The notes below the pieces were generated by a model. That model worked only from the letters and a program-made list of their open reading frames with translations, was not told the DNA's origin and did not search any database. Position numbers and translations under genes: made by a program. A DNA stretch of 28,107 bases from Saccoglossus kowalevskii (taxonomy: Eukaryota > Hemichordata > Enteropneusta > Harrimaniidae): assembly GCF_000003605.2 (NCBI RefSeq), contig NW_003141826.1, positions 2,372 to 30,478 on the forward strand, read 5' to 3'. This document shows positions 1-11,435 of the stretch, piece by piece (within the stretch, counting starts at the first letter, position 1; the number at the start of each line of letters is the position of its first letter).

Positions 1-277
1 ATATATCTAAAGACACTAGTTACCAAATGTAGTTTTTATTACTACGTAAACACATTTTTTTTATTCTTGAATACAATAATAATTTATAACCAATGTATGT
101 TAATATATTTTGTATTCTCCAATCTATAAATAAATGTTAGTATAATTTGCATAATTTAAATGATATAATTTGGGCTGGTACTGTAGCTTTGATAGAGGGG
201 CTTGTGATGAGCATTCGGTGAAATTTATATTTTTTTTATTTGAAACAAAAACCAATGTGATAATGGCTTTTTGTTTT

Positions 278-310
278 CATATAACTGGGCATTTCATATA
301 ACCGGGCATT
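278..310. repeat. short direct repeat, 2 x 16 bp
   Basis: Two near-identical 16-base units (CATATAACTGGGCATT, then the same with one T to C change) lie head to tail with one base between them, upstream of the ankyrin gene. This is a plain sequence observation. It could be a duplicated regulatory element or a chance duplication. Confidence 0.5.
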
Positions 311-599
311 ATTTTTATCCACACACATCACGCACGTACACGCTCACATGTTATGTGTAAATACGAATAATGTATTCGACCACGTGATTACAGTGTATGC
401 CACATACCGACGACGCCTACACGAGTTGTATCAGCTGATAGAATGGAAACGATATGCTGTGCGATGAGCTCATCGAGCCAGGCGTAAACAATAACTGGAA
501 TCAACCACATCTTTGTCAAATATGTGCGTGTCTGTTTGTCAGTCTCGTCGTGTATTGACGATACTATACACTGACTATTGAGGTCATGTCTTTTCACCT

Positions 600-684
600 G
601 CGAGGGGAACTAACGCATTATTGTCAACGTCGTGTATCATCAGTTAACGTACATACACGGCTGAGTGACCTTCACGCGAAACGG
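600..684 (+). other. probable non-coding first exon (5'UTR) of the ankyrin-repeat gene
   Basis: The segment ends at ACGG|GTAAGTG, a strong match to the metazoan splice donor consensus, with GT at 685-686. It lies about 450 bases upstream of the start codon of the coding exon. No in-frame coding signal is visible in it. The 5' limit given here is arbitrary because no TATA box or clear initiator was found. The exon model rests only on the donor and on the matching acceptor near 1082. Confidence 0.4.
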
Positions 685-1082
685 GTAAGTGTATCTCCCT
701 GAATCGTGTACGGGAAGCCACGATTGCATGAAACATGAGCTCCATTTCAGGAGTTAAATTTAGTAACGGTGGTGGTGTGTCAGCTCCGTTCACTGTAATG
801 GCGGGATGTTATTATCGCTGATTGTAAATAAGAACATTTGACACAGTGATGTAATTTGTTTAATGATTATATATCGTTTTCGTTATTTATTTGTATTAAC
901 TTGTATCAACAAACCAGTTGATTAACGTCTGTACTATTTTAAAAAAACCATGATGAATATCAAACAACCTATGGGTTGTAACGTTGTGTACAGTTAGTAC
1001 AAAGGTTTTCGCATACAGTATATTCGTGTGTGATAGTTCTGTTATCACATACAATAATATACAACTTGTATTTTTATTATAG
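685..1082 (+). other. probable 5'UTR intron (398 bp)
   Basis: The intron starts with GTAAGTG at 685. It ends in a T/A-rich stretch closing with TTTTTATTATAG at 1082. The interior is AT-rich and has no coding pattern. The ankyrin start codon lies 47 bases beyond the acceptor. Inferred from splice signals only. Confidence 0.4.
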
Positions 1083-1129
1083 AGCTAGGTAGTCCGGAAT
1101 CGCAATTAAACAATTTATATATCACCAAC

Positions 1130-1868
1130 ATGGCGACGGCGGCGAACGTAGATCCGGCCGTGACACTCAGGCTGCCCGCTCCCAAACACAGAGAGATTGA
1201 CACAGAAGAAGCTGCACTGGGTGTTCTCCATGATTTAGACTGTTATTTAGAGGCCGAAATTACCGCTGTCAGACATTCACTGTACTGTGACAATGCATTG
1301 GATTACATCGCAGGATCCAGTCATGCATGCGTGGGCGGTCATATATGTGCGAAGTGTGCCACTAAAGAGGAAAAGCTATGTAACTCCACTTCCTCTAATA
1401 AAACCATTTCTAGTAACGAGTCAACGGCTGATATAGAAACGGCAGTGAAACTCGGACATGTCGAATGTTTGCGCGAAATATTGAGACACAGGACCAGCTC
1501 TTTGAGCCAAAGTGTCAAATTTGGGTGTACTTTTGTGAAACTTGCTACAGAATGTGGACATAGGGACGTGTTGGACCTGCTTATACGTCACGAACTGGGC
1601 GACCCAGATGTTTGTCTCGATACGATATTGAACGAAAAAGACAGTCTCGGTAGGTGCGCAATACACATAGCGGCCCAGGCAGGTCACGTCGAGAGTCTAC
1701 GGGTTATTTTACGATACACCGGTAAATCGTGGGAGAAGATCACTTCTGCCGACGGGAGAACCGCCGTACACTTTGCTGCTGCCGGTGGAGCACTAAAGTG
1801 TCTACATGAATTGAGAAAAGATATAGATAATATCGTAAATGTAAAAGATCATAGAGGCATGACACCAG
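1130..1868 (+). CDS. ankyrin-repeat protein, first coding exon (5' partial gene)
   Basis: The exon encodes the N-terminal 246 residues of an ankyrin-repeat protein. Residues 1-100 are non-repeat sequence, with a small Cys/His group (C67, C73, C76, C84, H66, H71) that might bind metal. About four 30-33-residue ankyrin-type repeats follow, near 101-130, 133-165, 171-200 and 207-238. The last two carry clear signatures (GRCAIHIAAQAGHVESLRVIL; DGRTAVHFAAAGG). A fifth begins at 239 and stops at GMTP. The start ATG has a good context (A at -3, G at +4) and follows a probable acceptor at 1082. At 1866-1871 CAG|GTGAGA is a good donor, so the 14 extra in-frame bases to a stop at 1880-1882 are probably intron. 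The junction is phase 1 and leaves a G, which suits the usual continuation TPA/TPD of a repeat. Ankyrin repeats mediate protein binding; the specific family is not recognised. An espin-like or scaffold protein is conceivable but unsupported. Confidence 0.85.
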
Positions 1869-1882
1869 GTGAGAGAATATAA

Positions 1883-3519
1883 TGTTTATAAATAGATGAC
1901 TCTAACTTCCTGTCATAAATGGACGTGTTCTTTTGATAGCTTGAACCGCGCACGTAACATTTTAAAATGCGATTATACCAAGTGGTGGAATGTAAATTGT
2001 TTTGAATCTGTCGTCATCTGTTTTATCTACACACAATTCTGGCATTGTATTGTAACATTTCTCGTACTGATTGAATAAACAAATTGACTAAGCCATATAA
2101 TAACTTATAACTATAATATAATGATATTATATTATATTATTATAATATTAACATGTGCGACAGACTTAGTTCGATACGTCCCCGCCAAAACAGAGTAGAC
2201 AATCAGCACGACTATACCATCTATTAGCCTAAATGCATTACGTCTGCTAAGACATTATTATCACAGCGCGCGGTGACCCACCATTTTGATAGGTTAGTGA
2301 CCCGCGGATTGCCTCCCAGCTATCGATCTCAACGTTTCATATGTAATTTATGTCATGTGACCTATATCGTTTAGATCTAAAATAAACATTGATAAACACT
2401 TTGATATTTAAATATGTTAGATAAGCAAATCCGATTATAACACCGGCATCTTCAATTTAAAACGATATTTTTGAATATCAACACGACTAAACTAAGAATA
2501 ATTAGCCATTAACTGCAGAAGAATACACTGTAAAATATTACTTTTGGAAATTGGACTAAGCACGTGATTTGTTTACTTGGTAACGTGTGATGATACTCGA
2601 AACTATTGGTAACAAGTGCCATCATGCCGATATTGTATCAATGTGGTTTTCAAGTCACGCCTTGTTGGTCGTGTCAAAGGTATCAAGTGTATCCATGGTG
2701 ATAAATTAATGATCAACTCGAAACTTTTAGTCGATTTTTTTGAATGCGCGATAAAAGTGTGTTGACGGTGTTCTTGTTGACATTCAACGGAACGTTAAAC
2801 GTTGTATGCGAGCTTTCGGCCGTTCTGTCTAATACCTGTATATGTACTAAGAAATGCATAGCGTTTGATGTCGCGAAGCTGCGAGCACAGAACGCAGGTT
2901 ATTCCCATTAACAGTTAAATTTGTTATATAACAATACACTATATATTTGTACCATCACAGTTCCGGTGTGGTCAGTTAGGTTTTAAACAACTGTTAAAAT
3001 GTAAATGTCATTTTGGTCCCCTTTTTGTGAGGGTCATGAAGCACTTTATATATATACAAAACATGTTTGTATTCGTAGCCCACTCGTTCGTAATTTTGAA
3101 TTATATAATTATAGTCTATATTACTTGCGCTTTATAATAATAAATGCACAGATTTACGTTTGAAGTATTATATCATAAACACCGGAATTAGGAATCGACC
3201 ACCTATGAAAACAGTAGTTTCTAAACTCAACATGACCTAGCCACCATAGGAAAGTATACTACCCTATCCTACAAAACATTCAACATATTATGATTAATGC
3301 ATTATATAATTAAGCAATCTACCATGTCCAAGTTTTCTGGTGTTGTCCATGTAATGTAAAATGCCGGAGACTTGTCTTAAACCAGTTTTAATTAGAAACA
3401 AGCCATCTGACTAATGATCATAGAAAAATGACAATAAATTTACAGATAACTGATGCATATATGTCATTGTTTTGAATATCACCTGGTTGCGTTAATATGT
3501 CCCGTCTGAATGGGTATTA
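1883..3519. other. non-coding, AT-rich; probable start of a long intron
   Basis: Nothing resembling a gene is seen. Stop codons are dense in all frames. A pure A/T stretch of alternating ATAT/TTAT words lies at about 2098-2150. If the donor at 1869 is used, this is the beginning of intron 2 of the ankyrin gene. Confidence 0.5.
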
Positions 3520-3645
3520 TATTACGCGTGGAGGGTTATGTCGCGCGTAAAATACGCTATGTTTCACGTGAGTATGCCCCACATTGTATTCCACGTGGAA
3601 GTTATTATATCATACGTGAAAAATATGATGCTCCACGTGAAGGGA
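3520..3645. promoter_or_regulatory. cluster of E-box-like sites (CACGTG) in a degenerate repeat
   Basis: CACGTG occurs at 3565-3570, 3592-3597 and 3634-3639, with TACGTG at 3613-3618 and related ACGCGTGG and CGCGTAAAATACGC words just before. The spacings are 27, 21 and 21 bases, and the flanks are similarly AT-rich. The pattern looks like a decayed minisatellite whose core is an E-box. bHLH factors (USF, Myc/Max, CLOCK/BMAL types) bind CACGTG, but any function here is inference. Confidence 0.4.
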
Positions 3646-4560
3646 CATTATGTGCCTCAAATAAAAAGGTAATATGCAGTTAATACGCTTATGCATTCAT
3701 CATAAAAAAACAGCACGAATAGTCGATGTCGTAGGTCAAGTATTACGTGTCATGCCTGGGGCATTTTATAAGCAGTATGTCTCAGTATGTCTTCGATACC
3801 GCATTATTATAATCAAAATACAGCATTTAATATACACATTTTACGCAGTTCTTGTGTTATTAGGCGATCAGAATGCTAGTCATATATATATGGCTGTCTG
3901 ATAGTAAGAATTAATAATTCCCAAACTATACCTCTATTTTCTATATACACTCAGATAATAAATCCAAATGAAATGAAGAAGTCATATATAGAATTTGTTT
4001 CCATGGTAATAAAGATTATGAAAAATCACTGAATCAGTATCCTTCGCTCACGCTTCCATTTAATATCTCAGGGAATTGATGAAATATACACCAATTAGGC
4101 CTATAAAACAACAATTAGTTGTCAGTAATGTTTTCCCGATTTCATGAAGTCTTACGTGTGTCATTAAAGTCATTCTTTGATGCATCATTAAGACGATTCA
4201 TTGTTGCCTAAATTAGAGTAAAATGGTGTATTGTGGGTATTAGTCAACGGTAAACAAGTTTCAGCCGTGGAAAACCAAGTGTCTTTTGAAAAAAAGAACT
4301 AGCCACCCATTATGCAAACATTTGTATTTCAGACACATTTCCATGTATCATAATTATCATGCTTCACACATTAACAAAATAATTGAATGTTAGCGATTTT
4401 TACAATATTACTAAATGTAAATAAATATTTGTGTGCATATTTCAAATTTTAACTACGCACCCCTGAAGCGTGTAAACGCCCATCAACGTTGATGTTAAAA
4501 CAAATGTAACGTCAGTCCGCGGTCAACGGTCAACAATAATATATGCACGTGTATTTACAT
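3646..4560. other. non-coding, no gene seen
   Basis: No coding pattern is visible; the 75-codon open frame at 3674-3901 lacks any recognisable domain. The stretch contains one 14-bp perfect palindrome (4481-4494), listed separately. Confidence 0.5.
4481..4494. repeat. 14-bp perfect palindrome
   Basis: CATCAACGTTGATG reads the same on both strands. It lies about 65 bases before the 34-bp minisatellite. It may be a dimeric factor site or chance. Confidence 0.5.
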
Positions 4561-5109
4561 TATACCCCGGATGTCTCACGCAGTATGTTTGCAATATACC
4601 CCGGATGTCTCGCGCAGTATGTTTGCAATATACCCCGGGTAGCTTACGTTGTATGTTTGCAATATACCCCAGGTAGCTTACGTAGTATGTTTGCAATATA
4701 TCCCGGCTGGCTTACGTAGTATGTTTGCAATATATCCCGGGTGGTTTATGTAGTATATTTGTAATATATTCTATTCCAGGTAGCTTACGTAGTATGTTTG
4801 CAATATATCCCAGGTAGCTTACGTAGTATGTTTGCAATATATCCCGGGTGGTTTACGTAGTATGTTTGAAATATACCCCGGGTGGCTTACGTAGTGTATT
4901 TGTAATATATTCCGGGTAGCTTACGTAGTATGTTTGCAATATATCCCGGGTGGTTTATGTAGTATGTTTGCAATATATCCCGGGTAGCTTACGTAGTATG
5001 TTTGCAATATACCCCGGGTGGTTTACGTAGTATGTTTGTAATATATCCCGGGTAGCTTACGTTGTACGTTTGCAATATACCCCAGGTAGCTTACGTAGTA
5101 TGTTTGCAA
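4561..5109. repeat. 34-bp minisatellite, about 16 units
   Basis: Sixteen head-to-tail units of about 34 bp share the core TAGCTTACGTAGTATGTTTG followed by CAATATATCCCGGG. One unit (near 4765-4780) carries a small insertion. Two main variants, GTAGCTTACG and GTGGTTTACG/ATG, tend to alternate in the second half, suggesting a dimeric higher-order unit. The first two units carry a third variant (GATGTCTCACG or CGCG) and are likely the older edge. Each full unit has two CpGs, one in TACGTA and one in CCCGGG. Many variants are exactly the C-to-T or G-to-A decay products of these. Confidence 0.95.
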
Positions 5110-6700
5110 AATCGTCTAAACCTGATTCCCGTAATGCAAAGAAATTTTTGTCAACGGTATGTAATGACCTACTTGTACATGCAAATCTTTGATTAACGAG
5201 ATCTAGGATGCTTTGCTGGCAATCGCTCTGCTGCCCTGATTGATTCTATTTGCTTAAGGCCTTCTTGTTCACGTGATTGCAAGATGTAGATAGGTTTCAA
5301 GCGGCTGTAACCGTTTGAGTTGATTGCAACATACATCATTCCTCCAGGTGCAGTTGATTTGTGGATGACGACAGTTTAAAAAGCATTTCAGATTCATTCT
5401 TCATGTTTATGCAAATGTTATTGTGTCAATCCTTAATCATTTCAACCGTCTGGTTTATTCATAATATAAATACCCAACTATTTTCATTCCACATAAAACA
5501 GTGGGTATGATTAATTGATTTCATAATATTGTGGATCGCATGAATTTTAAATCTTGGAATTGTGTGGCACATATTCTGTTGAGACTGTTAAATTGGAAAG
5601 CTTTTATTATTTACTGGGTGACGTATTTGTTATAGATGTCCAATCAAGTCCTTGGTTCCCTTGAGCTTTTTTGACCATGAACACAACTGAAACTGCTGTG
5701 TGCATACCCGAGATGCCGCGAGAATGATTGCACGCACCATGGGTCACGTTACATTCCAGCTTGTGTTGAACTGCATTACAGTGGTCGCTGTAAGTTGATT
5801 AGTCAGTCAGAGGATTGTACCCGATTATCCAAATTAGACTTCACATCTCTAATTGTCTAAATAGTGAACTTTGGACTTAAGAGCGAGATAATCAAAGCTG
5901 CACGAATCCAAACTTCATATAGTTAATCTGCCCATAGCTCCTCGATTCGTAATCCTTTAATACACATTAATCAGGTACAACGCGACAGAGAGCTTAAATA
6001 TCGTTATTTCCGTGAATTCACATCATCCAATTTAATCGGTGTCTGTGATTTAGAAAGCCTTTCAAGTTCAATCTGGGGAATGAATAAATATTAAAACCAA
6101 GGATATCGTCAAATTTATGGCACGGCAATCATCCGCTTTTAATGGAATTCGCGGAAGCACTGCGTCTTTAATTAATTCCCTGTCAAGCTTCCTTTTCACG
6201 ACTCTCGTGACGATACCGGAGGTTTGCATTTCTCTTAAATTGAATAGTGAACTGCATTTGTTTGTTTTTTAAATAAACTGTGTCTCCCGTTATTCAAAAT
6301 CTAAATTGTATTGAATCTGCTTTTCGCCATTTATATAAAACCGTCCCGAATTCGTAACGAATATTCTGCGTTGAGGTATTTATATAAGTACCAGTACATC
6401 ACAGTAGTAGAACACCTGACACGAAGGTCTGCTGAAAGGGGTAACTGACACTGTGACTCTTACATTATTCGTATTAATCATTTATCTATACGTAATTGAC
6501 ACTTGTTTCACTGTAAAAACTACCCAAGGCAAAATAACAATAACATCGATCGACATGTCTCCACTCAAATGATTACTCCAGACGTACTAATGCCGCGCTG
6601 ACATGAGTGAAAGTAAAATACAATAAATTTCGGAATAAATACGAAACACAATTCAGATAATGTTTAATTGTATGTCGAAGTAAAATCCTTCCATTGCAAT
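5110..6700. other. non-coding, no gene seen
   Basis: Stop codons are frequent in all frames and I recognise no repeat or RNA gene. Confidence 0.5.
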
Positions 6701-6940
6701 CCGCTCTGCGCATGCGCAGTCCGTGCTTGTATTGACTGTCTTGAATATTCGACATTCGGTTTTACAACGGGCGAAAACAGCCGACTCGTCAAAAAATTAA
6801 ACATAACAAATTTTGGGAGATCGACAAAAATGTGTATCGTGACAATTTTCTTTTCATGTTCGCGCATAGTAGTAGCAACGTACTAGCAGACACGTCACTT
6901 CCTGTCCTCGCGCACTGATTTGCTGTCTATAAAACGTATT
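6700..6940 (+). promoter_or_regulatory. promoter-like cluster: NRF1 palindrome, CRE half-site/ETS site, TATA box
   Basis: A 14-bp perfect palindrome CTGCGCATGCGCAG at 6706-6719 contains the full NRF1 consensus TGCGCATGCGCA. CGTCAC next to CACTTCCTGT at 6896-6906 gives a CRE half-site beside an ETS site (ACAGGAAGTG on the other strand). TATAAAA follows at 6928-6934, so a start site near 6958 would be expected. The stretch is richer in G+C and CpG than its surroundings and is open in several frames on both strands, as expected of CpG-rich DNA. No downstream gene is recognised, so it could be an alternative ankyrin-gene promoter, an enhancer or a non-coding RNA promoter. Confidence 0.3.
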
Positions 6941-6959
6941 CGCCCATTTATTTTGTCAA

Positions 6960-9900
6960 TATTCAATTTAGATATCCTTTCCACACAAATGGAATATTGA
7001 CCTACATGTCTGTAACTATTTGTTCAATGCTCTTAACTTTATTTTAAAGCTCAAAATTCCCCTAGGGGGGGATTAAAATGGTTACATCGAACAAAAAGAC
7101 TAAATACAGGATGAAATACAAGCACATAATAAATAAGTACTGCTACAATGTGGTCAAATACATCACCACAGATATGCGAGAAATTTTAATTCTGTCGGTG
7201 TTAAGAAAACAAACATAAAATGATGATTATGCTATGTCGGCAAAAGGTGTTGTGTCTCATGATCAATTTTTTTTATATAAATTTGGCCAATACAGTATTC
7301 ATTGAAATGTTGTATTGCCCATTATCAAATTCCTACATTTATTTCTTTGTTTCAATGAAGAATGAATATTTTTCTACATTGTCTGTTAATTGTTTTTGCT
7401 TGGTGCTTGTAATTATAATATCTATACCGATTAATCGCGTTTCATTAATCTTATCGAGTTTGGAAGATATTACTCAATACCTTTAACTGTTGTCTATTTA
7501 ATAATCTTACTTCCTTCACAAGTTCGTTTGGCGTGTTTATTACTCGGTTGTAGTATTTATTTATTTGTGTTTTGTTAAAAACATCTATTGGAAATTGTCC
7601 ATATATTTCCTTTATAAGATTGTTTTTCTTCACACCCAGGATGAATCGTAGTTCTTCTCAAAGAAGATTTGTAAGAACTCTCGTCTCCCAAAAATCATTA
7701 CCAGTATTGGTCTAATTAATTTATCGAAGAGACCAAATTGTTTTTTAAAATGTAGACTAAATAAACCTTTCAGTGAAAACAAAGCTCGTTGTCCTTTGTC
7801 GTTTTAAATATTTCGTCACTTCCTTGTATTTGCCATTTATGCCTTGAGTACTTCTCAAATAATTAAAGAAACCCGCTATATTTATTTTCTAACCCTAATA
7901 GAATTTTTTTTTTTATCACTTAACATTCTGTGTTTTTTCTGTGATAAAGTTTGGTGGGAGGGGCACTTACGATGATGGATATGGGAGAACTTGGTTATTT
8001 TGTTTACTATACATAGGCCACTAAGCAATCTCACCTATACATATACGTATGTTACTGAAAACAATACGAGTGCCTCAGCTACTGAGAATCGGAATAGTTT
8101 TGTTATATCGGAGGTGGGCTTTATACGAAATGAACAATATATATTCAATGTCTAAATTTATATAACTTTTGCATGAATGCGCGATGTTGTCAACACCATT
8201 CCCATACTTGAGACGATTAAATATTTTTTCGAACAAATGTTATTTTACAATAAATTATTATATCATTTTCAGATTAATATTATAAAACCCATACATGTCA
8301 TGTTGGTTACAACATGATATATTCTGCTTCCGGTATGCTAACAACTACAATGTTGAGATATGAAGACATACATTTGGCATAGGATAACAATTAACGTTTA
8401 ACCAAAACACGGTTTGGGTGTTCTGATTTGTTATTGTGGTTCAGAATGTCGCTCTTGGTAGAATATCATGTCATTTTAAAAACACAGTTGTCGAATAAAC
8501 CAAACAATGACCCATTGATATCACCCATTAGTAATCTATAAGTGAATAACCCATTCACGCATGCCCCATTTTAACCATACAAATGACTGACATACTCAGT
8601 TTATTTGAAATCACTACAGAGTATATGACATAATTACGCAAACCACTGTTAGTGTTACATAGTAACATTTTCGACATAAGAACTCCTCGCCCAGGCGCCT
8701 CACAATACCTAACTTATTAGCACGGTACTCGTTAGCTCTGTCGACTATCTGGTCTGCACTTACGATTATTTGGAAAATGCCAACGTGATTGAACTGTTTG
8801 ACGAGAATTTTAACCTCTATTCCAAGTTCACGACCAATTCGACAGATATGACAGTGTTTCTGCTGTTATAACAATCCGATATTTCTCATGTATGTTCACT
8901 CGGGACTGATGGTGCATCAGTGTTCAAATACTTCCTGGGTCACTTGACAAATCAATTAGTCTACATGGAGATACAATGAGGTCACCAATCTGACATACTG
9001 ACAATACGTCTATGTATTATGCGAGGTTAATAAATAGTAGAGTACAAATCACTGGCCTGGGAATTGCTGTTCGATGCCGATATTCGTTTTATGGATCACC
9101 TGACGATTTATACTATATTCTTTTATTGAAGAATCTTTCATTGCACGGGAATTAACGTGTTGCATAGTTTATTATTGGTTCCGGGTTGATGGACACAATT
9201 GTACAACAAAACGTTTAAACAGTTTATGGATCAGCAGCTAAGGTAATCACAGATTAATGTCACGCGTAATAATCTGTAATCATTGATATAGTATTCTTCT
9301 AATGGATTCTTAAACGTTCGGCTACAATGATCACGTGTCGGCGCAATTATTAGACTTGGGCATGATGAGAGTAAACTAAGCAACTCCTCGGTGCCCATGA
9401 CACGGGAAACTGGGTATACGATAATCCATTTCACCTGGCGACTTTGTGGTGTAATAAAGCAATGAAAGCGGAATCTCGTTTCACTCTTTAGCTAGTCAGA
9501 CCTGTTCATCGTTTGAATCTACTCTTCAAAACAGCGTACCAGAATAATAATGCGTATGTAGGTAGATTAAAACCATGATAGGCGACTCTGTACTCGGTTC
9601 TTTTGAAAAGCACAAGATTCATGTACGAACACACGTAGATAATATAATATTCGATAAGAATAAAGCGTAAAACATTTCGATTCCTCGTCACATGTACGAT
9701 ATACACTGCCCTGAATTTGACGACCTAATCAAATGGTACAATTGCTCTTCATGTTATCGTATTTCTGTAATATTGACATTATAGTTAATCAGGTATATCA
9801 CCTATGCATGTCCCAGTAACCCATGAAACAGTACACATGCCTACGTATGTTTTGTTAGAGTAGTAATCACTGATAGCAGTCTATCAATGACTCAATGTGT

Positions 9901-11198
9901 GCAGCGTTTCGCAGACAGGATGATGTGCACCAATAAAACCATGATCGGATACAAGGAAAGATATTGACTCGAACCATTGCAATAGTCTCACCATTAAATG
10001 TCAATATACCGTATAATAGTCAACTGGAATTCAATTACTTTAATGATGAGACTCGTTTTCGAGGCAATTCCTGTTTGGTTTTTTTTGAGCGATTTTAAAT
10101 CCTTGAATGACATTCATGTCCCTGTCATTATCTGCCACATGATAAGAGCTTAACCACAGTCCCTCTATAGACTCTGTGGCTTAACGTTAAATCTGGATAG
10201 TCGTCACCTGCGAATGTGCCAGATGGTCATAGCGTGTCATTGTTTACAAACAACCCATGAGCATTTGCGTGTTTAGCGTGTGTTGTTATCATTACTTGGG
10301 ACTCAATTCCCACGCGTGCGCAGGTGACTACCCTCCCGCTTTAAGTATCCATTAGTTTGTCCCAAGCAGGTACACAGTTTGTATACTCAAGACTGCTTTA
10401 ATTGTGACACTTTTGACATCCTGTTTATTCTCACTTCCAAGGCAAATCGCTGTAACAGCAAATTAATACGAACTTCCATTGAGATTTGTGCATAACATAC
10501 CCAACTGTAGATGTCCATAGAAAAGTCGTATATGAAAAAATCCAATAAACACAAAACAAACGACTGACGACAATTGAAAAAAACAACTGGAAGTACGCTA
10601 GACTACATAGTCAAATCAATACAATTGCCACGTCTAGTGTACTAGTACTACTAATGGATTGAGGTCATTTGGTTAATTTGCTATCTTTCATAGAACTCCC
10701 TCATTTGTAAACAGAACATGCGTGGATATATGCAACAGTTGATATAGTAATTATATACGTGTGACGTCATCGATGTCGCTTGTGATTAATATCAATCCGC
10801 GTTTGTGGATAGCAACCATACACTGCATTGTTTTTGACGATTTGTGTGATTTCTGGAGCATTATATGGAACATTATAGTTTGTATCTTTAATACGAGTAT
10901 GTACTCACGAGGCACTGCGCACAGGAACTGCGGTGAGGCACGCGTGAAGCAGTATTGCGCGATATTCCTTTATTTCAGTTACAATACTTCAAGAACCCAA
11001 TGGCAACACATTCTAGGAAACAGAATAAAACATTCTCCGTCCAAATAAAATATTAAATTATTGAATCACACGCGATTTGTTTCATGTACTGTTTGTCGTT
11101 TTCTTAACATCATTTCAGCACTACTTAGCCCCATAAATGACCAAATGAGAATACCCTGTTACGTTTCACGGCAACGCACATCATACGTATTGTATGTG
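6960..11198. other. non-coding, no gene seen
   Basis: AT-rich sequence with scattered open frames of 60-95 codons, none with a recognisable domain or consistent codon pattern. No mobile element signature, tandem repeat or RNA gene was recognised. It may be intron of the ankyrin gene. Confidence 0.45.
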
Positions 11199-11435
11199 TT
11201 ACCACTCAATGTTATCAGCTATCGGTTTTGTGCAGCGATGAGAATAATTGTGATGATGATTTTCTATAGATTTGATGATCGCGGTTTCTGTTCTCTTTCC
11301 TTTATTTAATTTCCTTATATGGTGTTTGCGTTGACGAAGGTCATTATCATCATTAATAGCGTTTTGAAAATCAGAAAAAGACTCCCATTGTCGCGGGATG
11401 CCAGGAAACATGTTATTACTCGATGCCGGAGGCAT
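11199..11435 (-). other. unassigned open frame with protein-like composition (candidate exon or transposase relic)
   Basis: A 78-codon frame on the - strand has a charged, soluble composition (WESFSDFQNAINDDNDLRQR near the N-terminus, then basic and His-rich). Most other open frames around it look hydrophobic and random. The WESFSDFQ segment is loosely like the start of FAR1/MULE-type transposase-derived domains, but no zinc ligands or catalytic residues can be placed. It could equally be chance. I do not assign a function. Confidence 0.12.

Noticed and set aside
1421-1687. An 88-codon minus-strand open frame across the ankyrin exon.
   Set aside because: Antisense shadow of the ankyrin coding frame.
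4561-5109. CRISPR-like array.
   Set aside because: The units are contiguous 34-bp tandem copies with no unique spacers, in a eukaryotic context; it is a minisatellite.
10761-11309. Two consecutive plus-strand open frames (95 and 82 codons).
   Set aside because: Composition is random-looking, with no domain, no splice model and no homology that I recognise.
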